From positions 186,001-250,000 of the forward strand of contig CAKQTG010000002.1 of the NCBI GenBank assembly GCA_934276735.1: DNA of 64,000 nt, in the 5' to 3' direction. The notes under the pieces were generated by a model, which ran no database searches, was not told the DNA's origin, and saw nothing but the letters and a program-made list of their open reading frames with translations. Of the stretch, positions 52,273-61,898 are shown in pieces (the first letter of the stretch is position 1; every line of letters starts with the position of its first letter). A program made the position numbers and the translations under genes. Origin of the DNA: an uncultured Alphaproteobacteria bacterium. Its GTDB lineage: Bacteria; Pseudomonadota; Alphaproteobacteria; Rs-D84.

Positions 52273-52996
52273 GCAAATTGGTATTGATATTTCGGGCGTA
52301 ACCAAGCGTTTTGGGTCAATTATCGCATTGGACGATGTGTCCATGCAATTTAACCCGGGGACGCTGTATGGTGTAATTGGCCCGGCCGGCGCAGGCAAAA
52401 CGACACTGTTTCGGTTGATGCTGCATTTGATGAAGCAAAACAGTGGCACAATCACATACACGGCCGGCGGCGCACCAATTGACTTTAACGACGCCCGTGC
52501 ATCAATCGCATATATGCCACAAAGTCAGAGTTTATATGCCGATTTGTCGGTGGACGAACATTTGGATTTTTTTCGACGTCTGTATGGAATCCAAGATGAT
52601 GAATACAAAAAGAAGCGAACCGAATTGTTACATATGGCACGTCTGGATAAATTTCTGAATCGAACGGCTGGAAATTTGTCGGGGGGAATGTATAAAAAAC
52701 TGGGGCTGATTTGTGCATTGTTGCGCAGTCCACGCGTAATGCTGTTGGACGAGCCAACGAACGGTGTTGACCCAATCAGTCGCCGTGAATTTTGGGATTT
52801 ATTACATAACGCGCAACAACAAGGTATTCTGGTTATCATGACCACCGCATACATGGACGAGGCCGAACGTTGCAGTTCGGTTGTCCTGATGGAACGCGGC
52901 CGCGTTCTTGGCACAGGCGAGCCACGCGAATTATTGCGCACCTCGCGGTCTGCGAATTTTGATGAATATTTCTTGAAACGCGGGGGCGCAAAATGA
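52265..52996 (+). CDS. ABC transporter ATP-binding protein, pump subunit 1 (YbhF-like half)
   Basis: 243 residues from ATG at 52265, overlapping the MFP stop; an ATG at 52247 is less likely. Walker A GPAGAGKTTLFRLML near 36, Q-loop MPQSQSLYADLSV, signature LSGGMYKKLGLICALL, Walker B VMLLDEPTNGVDP. It is closest to YbhF-type multidrug or drug/lipid exporters with two ATPase halves. Overlaps the next ATPase by 4 bp. Confidence 0.92.
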   Translation: MNKQIGIDISGVTKRFGSIIALDDVSMQFNPGTLYGVIGPAGAGKTTLFRLMLHLMKQNSGTITYTAGGAPIDFNDARASIAYMPQSQSLYADLSVDEHLDFFRRLYGIQDDEYKKKRTELLHMARLDKFLNRTAGNLSGGMYKKLGLICALLRSPRVMLLDEPTNGVDPISRREFWDLLHNAQQQGILVIMTTAYMDEAERCSSVVLMERGRVLGTGEPRELLRTSRSANFDEYFLKRGGAK

Positions 52997-53904
52997 CGAA
53001 ATGCATTGTTGATGTGTCAAATCTGTATGTTCGTTTTGGCGATTTTTGTGCCGTGCGCGATGTATCGTTCCAGGTTGCCCGTGGGGAAATATTTGGGTTC
53101 TTGGGCGCGAACGGTGCTGGGAAAACAACAACCATACGCGTGCTGTGCGGATTGTTGCCGGCATCTGATGGCGGCGTTATTATTGATGGGCATACTTTCA
53201 CCAACGGCAACGCAAACATTATCAAACAATGTGTCGGATATATGTCTCAGCATTTTACGTTATATGACGGTCTGTCGATAAAAGAAAATTTTGATTTTGC
53301 AGCCGCCCTGCGTGATTTACCGAAATCCGTGTATCTGCGTCGGCGGCGTGAATTATTAAAATTTATCGGTTTTGATGAAAAGTTATCCACCGTGGTGCGC
53401 GATTTACCCGGCGGCATTAAACAGGAAATCGCACTGTGCGTTGCCCTGTTGCACGATCCCAAGATTATATTTTTGGACGAGCCGACCGCCGGCGTAGCCC
53501 CAATGTCACGCGTGCGTTTTTGGTCGCTGATAAAAAAATTGGCTGCCGATGGCAAGACCATCTTTGTCACCACACATTATATGGACGAGGCAGAAAACTG
53601 TGACCGTATTGCGCTGATGCGTGCAGGCGAATTGATTGCGATTGATTCACCGGCGGATTTAAAAAAACAGACATTTGGCGACAGTCTGTATAACTTTACC
53701 CCACGCGTGGACAATCCGGTATTTCCGCCGAACAAAGTTTTGGATATTTGCGAACCGTATGGACGACACTGGCACATCAGATTTCGTGACGGTGTGGACG
53801 TCGCCGCCCAGGTTGCTAAATACAAAAAATATTTTGACATAAAAAAGATTTCACCATCACTGGAAGACGTATTCATCAGATTGGTAGAGGGGCAAAACCG
53901 ATGA
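52993..53904 (+). CDS. ABC transporter ATP-binding protein, pump subunit 2
   Basis: 303 residues. Walker A GANGAGKTTTIRVLCG near 38, YMSQHFTLYDGLSI, a degenerate signature LPGGIKQEIALCVALLH, Walker B IIFLDEPTAGVAP, H-loop THYMDEAE. The C-terminal 70 residues are an extra domain as in YbhF. In YbhF the two ATPase halves are fused; here they are separate genes. Overlaps the permease by 4 bp. Confidence 0.92.
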   Translation: MTKCIVDVSNLYVRFGDFCAVRDVSFQVARGEIFGFLGANGAGKTTTIRVLCGLLPASDGGVIIDGHTFTNGNANIIKQCVGYMSQHFTLYDGLSIKENFDFAAALRDLPKSVYLRRRRELLKFIGFDEKLSTVVRDLPGGIKQEIALCVALLHDPKIIFLDEPTAGVAPMSRVRFWSLIKKLAADGKTIFVTTHYMDEAENCDRIALMRAGELIAIDSPADLKKQTFGDSLYNFTPRVDNPVFPPNKVLDICEPYGRHWHIRFRDGVDVAAQVAKYKKYFDIKKISPSLEDVFIRLVEGQNR

Positions 53905-55019
53905 GATTTTTTTCCCGCGAACGTGCGGCGGCGATTTTTTCCAAAGAATGCAAGCACATCTTGCGCGATCCGTTCACGCTGATTATCGCGTTGCTGTTGC
54001 CGTTGGCAATCGTGCTGATATTGGGGAATTCTATCGAGTTTAATATTCGTTCAATCAAGATGGCGTATTACGACGCCGACCGCACCGAAAGTTCGCGCGA
54101 ACTGATTGACACGTTTGGCAGTTCAGATTATTTCAAAACGTACCCGATTGACAATCCTGATGATGGGTTTAATGAAATATTGGCCGAACGCGCGCGCGCC
54201 GTTTTGGTTGTGCCACCTGATTTTGAACGCGAGATTTTTGCCGGTCGCACCGGCAACGTCCAGGTTATGGTTGATGGCGCAGACAATTCGTCTATTATCG
54301 CGATTACAAATTATATGACAACAATAAACACAAATGCCGCCACCAAGATTTTAAAGGTTGATGCATCTGCATCGCCACTGTCGTTCAAATCACGATACCT
54401 GTTTAACCCAGAACTGAATTCGCGGTGGTTTTCGGTACCGGGCCTGTCGGCGGCAATTATTGCACTGGTTGCAATTATGCTGACCACGCTGACGATTTGT
54501 CGCGAATGGGAAAAGGGTTCAATGGAAATGCTGCTGTCCACGCCGGCAACAACCCTGGAAATCATTGTGGGCAAGGTTTTGCCGTATGCGATTTTATCAT
54601 TTATCGGATTTATCCTGGTGTTTATTGTGGCACGCACGGTATTTGGTGTTCCATTTGTCGGCAGTTATTTAACAATGACGCTGGCGACATTGATATTTAT
54701 CCTGGGGTATTTATCAATGGGATTGCTAATATCTGTATCCACACATAAACAAGAGGTTGCAATTCAATTCGCATTGATTATCGGGCTGTTGCCGACGGTG
54801 GTATTATCGGGCTTTGTATTTCCGGTTGAATATATGGGCGGCATATACCAGGCCGTATCTGACGTATTTCCGGCGCGTTTTTATATTGAAATCACACGCG
54901 ACCAATTCTTAAAGGGCAGTCCTATTACCGCCCTATGGCGTCAGTTTGCCGCAATCAGTGCGATTGCAGTTGTGCTGTTGGTGGCGTGTCTGACACGTTT
55001 TAAAAGGACGCTGGAATGA
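53901..55019 (+). CDS. ABC-2-type permease, pump subunit 1 (YbhS/YbhR-like)
   Basis: 372 residues: N-terminal membrane helix (about 25-45), a large periplasmic domain to about 170, and five C-terminal membrane helices. The motifs RWFSVPGLSAAIIAL and EKGSMEMLLSTPATTLEIIVGKVLPY are typical. It forms the membrane channel with the next permease. The 4-bp overlaps on both sides suggest coupled translation. Confidence 0.9.
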   Translation: MRFFSRERAAAIFSKECKHILRDPFTLIIALLLPLAIVLILGNSIEFNIRSIKMAYYDADRTESSRELIDTFGSSDYFKTYPIDNPDDGFNEILAERARAVLVVPPDFEREIFAGRTGNVQVMVDGADNSSIIAITNYMTTINTNAATKILKVDASASPLSFKSRYLFNPELNSRWFSVPGLSAAIIALVAIMLTTLTICREWEKGSMEMLLSTPATTLEIIVGKVLPYAILSFIGFILVFIVARTVFGVPFVGSYLTMTLATLIFILGYLSMGLLISVSTHKQEVAIQFALIIGLLPTVVLSGFVFPVEYMGGIYQAVSDVFPARFYIEITRDQFLKGSPITALWRQFAAISAIAVVLLVACLTRFKRTLE

Positions 55020-56113
55020 AAAAGAAACGTCTGCTTGGATTTTTCAAAAAAGAACTTATCGCGCTGTTGCGTGACCCTGTGTTGTTGGTCGCGGTTATGG
55101 TTATGCCAGCGGTCCAGTTGATTATTTACAGTGGCGCAATTACATTAGAGGCCAAGAATCTGCGTCTGGCGGTTGATATGACGCCTGGCGACGTTGTTAT
55201 GGAAAAGGTTTATAATCACGCGATTGGTTCTGGGTGGTTTGTTCGCGCCGACGATTCCACACGCGACGCGGTATCTGTGGTTCAGTCTGGGGCGGCCGAC
55301 GTGGCGATTGTCGCGCCCAGTGGCGGTCTGACGCGTGCATTGATGCGTGGCGAAGGCGAAATTCAAATTCTGATTGATTCAATGAATATATTAAAGGCCC
55401 AAAGCATAGAAGGCTATCTGGCCGGCGTTGTGATGTCAACGGTGCGCGAAATGAATTACGCCCTGCCTGCGTCGCCAATTCGGTTTGATATGCGTATTCT
55501 GTTTAACCCAGAACTTAGCACGCCGTGGTTTATGGTGCCGTCGTTGATTGCGGTGCTGGTGTTTTTGGCGTTGTTGATTTTGATTACGATTTCTATTACC
55601 AAGGAAAAAGAAAGTGGCACAATTGAAACACTGGTGTCTGCGCCAATATCAAAATATGAAATCATCTTGGGCAAGGTTTTGCCGTATATCTTGGTGTCGT
55701 TTTTGATTATGCTATCAATCCTGTTTATTGGTCGCACGGTGTTTGGTATTCCGTTTGTTGGGTCAAACTTTATGTTTATTCTGGGGTTCTTGGTTTTTTG
55801 CGTGCCTGCGTCGGGCATTGCGGTTTTATTGTCCAACTATACCAATACCCAGCAACAGGCATTACTGGGTGTCGTGATTGTTGCATTTATGTCGCTGATG
55901 TTATCAGGCGCGATTATCCCAACCGAAAATATGCCAACGTTATTACAGTATGTCAGTTCAATAAACCCGTTGTCGCATTACGCGTATATGGTTCGCAACA
56001 TTATTCTAAAAGGGTCAGATATTGAATACTTTGCGCGCCAGTGTGCATATATGCTGGGGGTGGGCATAATAATATGGATTTTTGCAATTAAAAAGTTTAA
56101 AACAACATTATAA
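55016..56113 (+). CDS. ABC-2-type permease, pump subunit 2
   Basis: 365 residues, same organisation as the preceding permease, with TPWFMVPSLIAVLVFLAL and EKESGTIETLVSAPISKYEIILGKVLPY. The two probably form a heterodimer. TolC follows after 11 bp. Substrate cannot be predicted from sequence; relatives export cations, drugs or lipids. Confidence 0.9.
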   Translation: MKKKRLLGFFKKELIALLRDPVLLVAVMVMPAVQLIIYSGAITLEAKNLRLAVDMTPGDVVMEKVYNHAIGSGWFVRADDSTRDAVSVVQSGAADVAIVAPSGGLTRALMRGEGEIQILIDSMNILKAQSIEGYLAGVVMSTVREMNYALPASPIRFDMRILFNPELSTPWFMVPSLIAVLVFLALLILITISITKEKESGTIETLVSAPISKYEIILGKVLPYILVSFLIMLSILFIGRTVFGIPFVGSNFMFILGFLVFCVPASGIAVLLSNYTNTQQQALLGVVIVAFMSLMLSGAIIPTENMPTLLQYVSSINPLSHYAYMVRNIILKGSDIEYFARQCAYMLGVGIIIWIFAIKKFKTTL

Positions 56114-56124
56114 GGGGAAAAGAT

Positions 56125-57411
56125 ATGAAAAACTGTTATGGATTTATCGGGATACTGGGTGCGTTGGTGACGCTGGCAGCAAATGCTGATATGTATTCTG
56201 AATTGCAATCTGTGTATGAATCCAGCCCGGTTATCAACAGTGGGCGTGCGGCTGTTCGTGCGGCGGACGCAGATGTATCAGCGGCATCATCTGGGGCAAA
56301 ACCGTATCTGGGACTGTCGGCGAATGCTGGCGCGGCACGAACCAAGGTCGGCGATTACACATTTGATTATAACCCAACGCAAGTTGGCGTTGAATTTCAA
56401 CAAAATATATTCCAGGGATTTTCCACCATTGCCCAGATAAAGGGCGCACGCGCCGTTCGTGACGCAGAAACATCTGCGCTGTATGCGACGGAATCAGATG
56501 TATTTTTGAACACAATCAACGCCTATATCGCCGTCCTGCGTGCGGACGAGGTTTTGAAACTGAACCAAAACAACCAGCGCGTTTTACAAGAATACTATAA
56601 TTATTGCGCCGATAACGCGCGTGTTGGCCGATTGACCAAGACCGATGTCGCCCAGGCATCTGCGCGTGTTGAAATGGCAAAATATGGTCTGGCCGACGCC
56701 CAGGCGAAATATGACAACGCGATTGAAACGTTCCGTCGCATTGCCGGAAATACGCCTGATAAATTCACAGAAATTGATTTGTCGCGCGTTGAAAAACTGT
56801 TCCCAGAATCGGTGGACGCCGCCAATGAATACGCGATGTCCAACCACCCCGCACTGCGTGCGCTGGAATCCAAGGAAAAGGCCGCACGTGAAAAAATCGT
56901 CGTCGCACGCAAGACTATATTGCCGTCGGTTGACGTCCGCGGTGCGGTTATGCAGATTGACGATATTCCATACATTGACCGCGCACGCGACAGTCGTATT
57001 GGTGTCTATCTGAAAATGCCCCTGTATGACAAGGGCAACGCGTTCGCCAACGTGGACAAGGTTCGTTCCACCGTTGACGGTATCCAAGAAGATACCATAA
57101 ACACACGTCGTATGATTTCGGAATCACTGCACCAGGCGTGGAATATGTACACGGCCCAAGAATCTGCGATTGCCGCCGCCCAGGCCGGGGTCAAGGCGAA
57201 CCAGATGGCACTGAACGGCACGCGTGACGAGCAAAAGCGTGGCCGTCGCACAGTGTTGGACGTGCTGAACGCGGAACAAGAATTGCTGAATACCCAGGTG
57301 TCCCTGGCCCAGGCAAAGTTCGGACGTATGTCGGCGTTCTTTTCGGTGCTGGCGGCGTCTGGCAAATTGACCCCAGAAAATCTGGGTCTGACAACCACAG
57401 ACCAGAAATAA
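56125..57411 (+). CDS. tolC: TolC-family outer-membrane efflux protein
   Basis: 428 residues with a signal peptide ending near ANAD. Two TolC repeats, each with long helices: GVEFQQNIFQGFSTIAQIKGARAVRDAE and, later, VYLKMPLYDKGNAFANVDKVRS, plus AEQELLNTQVSLAQAKFGR near the end. It forms the outer-membrane channel of the pump. It closes the operon; a terminator follows. Confidence 0.92.
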   Translation: MKNCYGFIGILGALVTLAANADMYSELQSVYESSPVINSGRAAVRAADADVSAASSGAKPYLGLSANAGAARTKVGDYTFDYNPTQVGVEFQQNIFQGFSTIAQIKGARAVRDAETSALYATESDVFLNTINAYIAVLRADEVLKLNQNNQRVLQEYYNYCADNARVGRLTKTDVAQASARVEMAKYGLADAQAKYDNAIETFRRIAGNTPDKFTEIDLSRVEKLFPESVDAANEYAMSNHPALRALESKEKAAREKIVVARKTILPSVDVRGAVMQIDDIPYIDRARDSRIGVYLKMPLYDKGNAFANVDKVRSTVDGIQEDTINTRRMISESLHQAWNMYTAQESAIAAAQAGVKANQMALNGTRDEQKRGRRTVLDVLNAEQELLNTQVSLAQAKFGRMSAFFSVLAASGKLTPENLGLTTTDQK

Positions 57412-57438
57412 AAACCGGGGCATCGCCCCGTTTTTTTA
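57411..57438 (+). terminator. Terminator after the efflux operon
   Basis: ACCGGGGC and GCCCCGTT pair around ATC, followed by a T-run. Confidence 0.85.
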
Positions 57439-57439
57439 G

Positions 57440-57965
57440 TGAGCAATGCGCAGAGAGCAATGACAGAGTGGGTAAGTAACAGAGTGATAAAGTGATACAG
57501 TTTTTTTCTACGAACATAATTCATTTTCTGCGGAATATTATTTTTAAGTCGTCATACCGGCGCAGGCCGGTATCCATTGCCCCGCAGGGACCGCCACCAC
57601 TACCCCGGCCGCCTGGGGGCGTCCACCCCTTCGCCAGCGAAGGGGAATTCGATAGGGTCAAACTCTTGTCATTGCGAGCGTAGCGCGGCAATCCATAAAA
57701 CGACACCCCGCCCTGCGGGCACCCCTCTGGCCAGAGGGGAACTTTATTTTACGGCTGTCGCGGACTAGGTTCTCCTCCTGTGGAGGAGTCCCGCGCAGCG
57801 GGGAGGTGGTCTTTGTATTTTACAACATTACGAATTCTCAAGACCACCCCGGCACTACGTGCCACCCCGACCCGGGCCCCGCGGAATTGTTAAATTCCGT
57901 GGGTGGTTCCCGGAGGGGAACCTGGTCCGCGACGAAAAAACAAGTGCGCCACCGGTGTGCCAAAC
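57440..57965. repeat. Intergenic mosaic of short palindromic repeats, copy D
   Basis: About 520 bp, no gene. It contains GTCATACCGGCGCAGGCCGG (57551 on), a TTCGCCAGCGAAGGGGAA unit (57630 on), TCATTGCGAGCGTAGCGCGG (57669 on, as in A), GACACCCCG..CCAGAGGGGAACTT (57701 on), a CTCCTCCTGTGGAGGAGTCC unit (57772 on), TACAACATTACGAATTCTC (57821 on), the GCGGAATTGTTAAATTCCGT palindrome (57881 on), and a degenerate GTGCGCC hairpin at the end. Confidence 0.85.
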
Positions 57966-58013
57966 TCTATCACCAAACCACTTTATCACTTGCCCACTTT
58001 CATTGCTCTCTGT

Positions 58014-59372
58014 TCAGAACCGTTGCATCATTGTGAATTCAATGGCGGTTTTCTTGAACTCGCGTTGCCACAGGTTGGAATCGCGCTGGGTATAACTGAC
58101 CGTCAGGGTCGGAACAAATCCCCACACGTCCAATTTATTATTTGAAACAGACAACGAATAACGATGCGTGAAATCGTGCGCCGTAATCTTGGTCAACGCC
58201 CCATTGTGCGCCGTATACAGCCCATCATCGTATCGCGTCCAATAAACACTGGGTTCGCCATATACACTGAATCCCCACGGCAATTCTGCGCCAATGCCGA
58301 TTGCGACATTGGGTTGCCAATACGCATAGGCGTCATTTATTGCCGTATTACGCGCAACGCCCCCACGTACAGTCGTATACAGACGCGCATTAAACGAATA
58401 CGTCAGTCGCGCCGTTCCTGAATACGTTTGCCCGTCCAGAATATCGCCATAGTCATCGTATTTATTATCCAAGAACTGTAAATACAAACCGCCCGATAAT
58501 TTGCGCGTAAAATCGTAATTCGTGTTCAGTTTCGCCCCGGCCGCCCAATTATATCTGTCCCAACCATACCAGCGACGTGCCGCCACACCCGCCAGCCACA
58601 CGTCCCCGCGCGACCACAGATACCGTGGCCCCGTACTGGCGGTTAAATACAGGTCGTCATAGTCGTGCTTGTCATAAATGTTTGTGTAAATACCAACATC
58701 TGATTTCCACCGCCATTGGTCAGACAATTTGAATTCGTAATCGCCCCCCAGTTGAAAATTCGCCCCAACCGCCGATTCTGGTTCGTTTAATTTTCGGCAA
58801 AACGGGCCGAATATCGTCATCAGACATTCGTCACCACCGGTGGCATTATTGACATTATTATCAGGCGCGGCACCAAAATTAAAATACACGTTCCAATTTT
58901 TATTCTGGCGCACGACATAGCGATAATAGTTCATCATACGTTTTGCATCGTCAGATAAATTGTCCCCTGCCATTGCCAGGCGCAGATGATAATCTGCACG
59001 CGACCAACGGCCCTGGTGCATATAGCACAGTGCCAATTCAAACCGCACACGCGCCGCATCTGGGCGCGCGTCCAGTATTTTTTGGTATATGCGGATGGCA
59101 GCATCAATATCACCGCGCCGACTGGCGATTTGTGCCAGTAAAAACTGACGCTCGGTTTCCAATTCGGCGTTCCCGGTGTCCGGCATCATGGTTAAAATCT
59201 GGGTTGCGTGTTCTGTGTCGCCCGATTGCACCAATTTCCCCGCCAGTTGCATGGCCTGGGTCGTGGTCATTGTAATTTCGGTTGCGCCCTGGGGCGCGGT
59301 CGTCGTTGCATTGGCGCGCGACAACATCGGCATAGACGCCACCAGTAAAAATGCAAGCCGGAAACATTTCAT
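58014..59372 (-). CDS. Slam: surface lipoprotein assembly modifier (DUF560 outer-membrane translocon)
   Basis: 452 residues from the ATG at 59372, where a signal peptide (MKCFRLAFLLVASMPML) begins; ATGs further upstream would extend into the tRNA side. A periplasmic TPR part (about 45-170, with ELETERQFLLAQIASRRGDIDAA and DAARVRFELALCYMHQGRW) precedes a 14-strand-like barrel with YFNFGAAPDNNVNNATGG and a C-terminal aromatic FTMMQRF. Slam proteins move lipoproteins across the outer membrane. The likely client is the lipoprotein at 30317-31507. Confidence 0.85.
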   Translation of the reverse strand: MKCFRLAFLLVASMPMLSRANATTTAPQGATEITMTTTQAMQLAGKLVQSGDTEHATQILTMMPDTGNAELETERQFLLAQIASRRGDIDAAIRIYQKILDARPDAARVRFELALCYMHQGRWSRADYHLRLAMAGDNLSDDAKRMMNYYRYVVRQNKNWNVYFNFGAAPDNNVNNATGGDECLMTIFGPFCRKLNEPESAVGANFQLGGDYEFKLSDQWRWKSDVGIYTNIYDKHDYDDLYLTASTGPRYLWSRGDVWLAGVAARRWYGWDRYNWAAGAKLNTNYDFTRKLSGGLYLQFLDNKYDDYGDILDGQTYSGTARLTYSFNARLYTTVRGGVARNTAINDAYAYWQPNVAIGIGAELPWGFSVYGEPSVYWTRYDDGLYTAHNGALTKITAHDFTHRYSLSVSNNKLDVWGFVPTLTVSYTQRDSNLWQREFKKTAIEFTMMQRF

Positions 59373-59409
59373 TTCGCCAATCATACGACATACACGCCAC
59401 GAATTCAAA

Positions 59410-59438
59410 ACAAAAAAACCACCCAAACGGGTGGTTTT
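59410..59438 (-). terminator. Terminator after tRNA-Gly
   Basis: AAACCACCC and GGGTGGTTT pair around a four-base loop; T-run on the minus strand. Confidence 0.85.
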
Positions 59439-59445
59439 GAATATC

Positions 59446-59522
59446 TGGTGCGAGCAAAGGGGCTCGAACCCTCGACCTCAACCTTGGCAAGGTTGCGCTC
59501 TAGCCAACTGAGCTACGCTCGC
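59446..59522 (-). tRNA. tRNA-Gly (anticodon GCC)
   Basis: 77 bases with encoded CCA. Acceptor stem GCGAGCG/TGCTCGC (one G-U pair), D arm GCTC..GAGC, anticodon arm CAACC-TTGCCAA-GGTTG with GCC, T arm GAGGG-TTCGAGC-CCCTT with one imperfect pair at its end. Confidence 0.93.
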
Positions 59523-59589
59523 ACTGCGTGGCATATTCTGACATAAACTTTATACGATTGCAAGTATTATTTTCAAAAATGCAAAATAA

Positions 59590-59613
59590 AATCCCGAGCC
59601 GAACGCACGGGAT
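59590..59613 (-). terminator. Hairpin terminator after the coiled-coil gene
   Basis: ATCCCG and CGGGAT pair across an 11-base loop, with T-rich flanks on both strands. Confidence 0.6.
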
Positions 59614-59620
59614 TTTTTAT

Positions 59621-60781
59621 TTAACGACCATCGCGATCGAACTGGGCCAGGGCCTCGTCCGCCTTGTCTTGGATGGTTGATGCTTTGGACAGTCCGCTGA
59701 AATTCTTGGAAAAATCCTTGAACAGCATTTTTAATTTTGCCAAACGCATTTTCAACGTGCCGTTTTCGCGACGGGCGGTGTCACGTTCGGTGGTAACCGT
59801 TGCGACCTGTTCATTCAGTTTTTCAATTTCACGCTGCATCTGGGCAATTTGTGCCTGTAACTGGTCAACCTGGGTATTCTGCTGGTCAACCTGGTTTTTT
59901 AACTGGTCGACCTGGGCATTCAGTTGTTTGTTTTGTGACATCAATTCGGCGTTCTGCTGATCAATCTCGGTTTTTAACTGGTCAACCTGGGCATTCAGTT
60001 GTTTGTTTTGTGATGTCAATTCGGCGTTCTGTTTTTCTTTTTCCAGCAATGGGATTTCTATGGCGTCATGCACGAATTCTTCACGTGTCTGCAATCTGTA
60101 TGCTTTTTTGACCATTTGCGCCAAATCATTACCCAATACACGGGCCATTTCTTTCGTTTCATCATCCTTTGTCAACATTGCCAAATCGTCGCCGTCCCAC
60201 ATAAACGACTTGATTCTATTTATATTTGGAATATCTTCATTAAGCGTCTTCAAGATTTCCTGTTTTTTCAAATCATAATATTCTTGAAAAACCTCTTTAA
60301 TCTGGTTGTTGGGGAGCTCTGCTCGTTCGCTCGCCAGCCCATTTAACAGCCTATTATACTCAGCTGGCGTTTTTGCTAACCGCGCAACATTTAACAACAA
60401 CCGCCCCAAAGAATTCGGGTCTAGAACATGATAGCTCTGTACCGCCAATTGATAAAACAACAACTTGTCATCTTTATCATTTAATTTTGCAGCAATGTTC
60501 ACTGCCGCCTGCACCGACTCTAAATTTGCCAGAATCCCATCTTTATACATGACTCGCGAATTTCCACCAAGGAACATACCGACCGCCATTCCAATATCAC
60601 CTGGCAAGGCATTAACATATTCGCTTATTTTTTCCCATTGCTCTTTCGTTAACTTCTGTTTGTGAACCAAGTCCTGCATTTCCGCAGGATTGCGAAAGGT
60701 TCCTGATGTAAATATATTAAACGCTATATGTTTCAATGCACCATGAACAGTGATTTGATTATCTGTTTTAATTTCTGACAT
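59621..60781 (-). CDS. Hypothetical protein with long repetitive coiled coil
   Basis: 386 residues, cytoplasmic by lack of signal. The first 215 residues are helical and unassigned. From about 235 to 365 there is a coiled coil in which a 25-residue unit (N-A-E-L..S-Q-N-K-Q-L-N-A-Q-V-D-Q-L-K) occurs at least twice in near-identical form, with a 75-bp DNA period. The coil may vary in length by repeat gain or loss. Located between tRNA-Gly and the tgt gene group. Confidence 0.6.
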   Translation of the reverse strand: MSEIKTDNQITVHGALKHIAFNIFTSGTFRNPAEMQDLVHKQKLTKEQWEKISEYVNALPGDIGMAVGMFLGGNSRVMYKDGILANLESVQAAVNIAAKLNDKDDKLLFYQLAVQSYHVLDPNSLGRLLLNVARLAKTPAEYNRLLNGLASERAELPNNQIKEVFQEYYDLKKQEILKTLNEDIPNINRIKSFMWDGDDLAMLTKDDETKEMARVLGNDLAQMVKKAYRLQTREEFVHDAIEIPLLEKEKQNAELTSQNKQLNAQVDQLKTEIDQQNAELMSQNKQLNAQVDQLKNQVDQQNTQVDQLQAQIAQMQREIEKLNEQVATVTTERDTARRENGTLKMRLAKLKMLFKDFSKNFSGLSKASTIQDKADEALAQFDRDGR

Positions 60782-60870
60782 TATACGAATTCCTTTTTTG
60801 TTTCGGTCTCTCTCTCCACATCTACTTGTTTTCTGATATTATATCACAAAAATCAGCAAAATACAAAAAA

Positions 60871-60890
60871 AACGCCCCAGATGGGGCGTT
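60871..60890 (-). terminator. Terminator of the tgt group
   Basis: AACGCCCC and GGGGCGTT pair around AGAT with T8 on the minus strand, 10 bp after the last gene of the group. Confidence 0.85.
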
Positions 60891-60899
60891 CGTTGATAT

Positions 60900-61883
60900 T
60901 TATAACCATTTCCACGGTTGCAGGGCCTTTAACAACCCGTATGCCGTGCGCTTGTCCGCAAACGTATGGCCACAACGTGGGCATACGATGAACGGCGCAA
61001 TCATGGCCTTGACCTTTTTGAACAGCATCAGCCATACCAGCGCACCCGCCGCCCATACCGCAATTACCAATCCCCATGCGACATAGCCAAAGTATTTATC
61101 AACTGTGCTGGTGATGATTTTAATCACTGCGACATCAGATTTTGATAAATCGTTGTAAATCTTGGTCGCAACCGGCCATGTTGACGGACGCCATGGATAA
61201 ACGTGTTTGATTCCATAATTGGTCAACAGCGTTGTGCCCAAGCCACCCGTATTTTTATCCAGTTGCTGTTTGACCGCATCGTCAATCATCTGGTCAACCT
61301 GGACCTGTAATACCTTGGTCAGTTCTTGTTCCACCTGGTCCAGTTTTTTGTTCACGATTGCCGCTGTCTGGTCAACCTGGGCGATACCCTTGTTCGCGTC
61401 CTTTATTCCCTGGTCGGCCGATGCAATTGCGCGATCGATACCACCGGTTTTAACGCCGAACCGTCCCATCAGACCGGTGACCTTTTTCGCGTCATCAGTG
61501 GCCTGGGCGGCCTGGCCCGTGGTCTTTTTCGCCGCAGCGGTGGCATCTGTTACCTTGCCCACGGCCTTTTCGGCAACCTTGACCTGGTCAATGGCCATGG
61601 ATACAGGCTTTTCCAAATCAATAGACTTTTTAATACCGTCCAGCAATTTTTCATACTGTTCCACAATATTACGTTGCAGGTCAAAGAACATTGACACAAC
61701 AATTGATTTCTTTATCGGACCCGCATACGTGTTTTTAACGTGCAACGGTGCCCAGAACGCAAATGCCAGCCACAACACCGATACAATCGCAAATATGCGT
61801 TTGGTCCATGTGATATAAGACGTCTTTTTTGCGACGGTTTTTGCGCCGTGCATATCGATGACCTCTACCTCTTTCTTTTTCAT
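60900..61883 (-). CDS. Hypothetical membrane protein with coiled coil and zinc-ribbon-like end
   Basis: 327 residues. One membrane helix (about 28-46), a long helical Ala/Lys/Asp-rich segment (about 75-200) with the D-Q-V heptads of a coiled coil, a second membrane helix (about 268-290) and a C-terminal CPRCGHTF half zinc ribbon. No known family covers it. It is the last gene of the minus-strand group after tgt. Orientation suggests the coiled coil lies in the periplasm. Confidence 0.55.
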   Translation of the reverse strand: MKKKEVEVIDMHGAKTVAKKTSYITWTKRIFAIVSVLWLAFAFWAPLHVKNTYAGPIKKSIVVSMFFDLQRNIVEQYEKLLDGIKKSIDLEKPVSMAIDQVKVAEKAVGKVTDATAAAKKTTGQAAQATDDAKKVTGLMGRFGVKTGGIDRAIASADQGIKDANKGIAQVDQTAAIVNKKLDQVEQELTKVLQVQVDQMIDDAVKQQLDKNTGGLGTTLLTNYGIKHVYPWRPSTWPVATKIYNDLSKSDVAVIKIITSTVDKYFGYVAWGLVIAVWAAGALVWLMLFKKVKAMIAPFIVCPRCGHTFADKRTAYGLLKALQPWKWL

Positions 61884-61898
61884 GTTTGCTCCTTTTTA

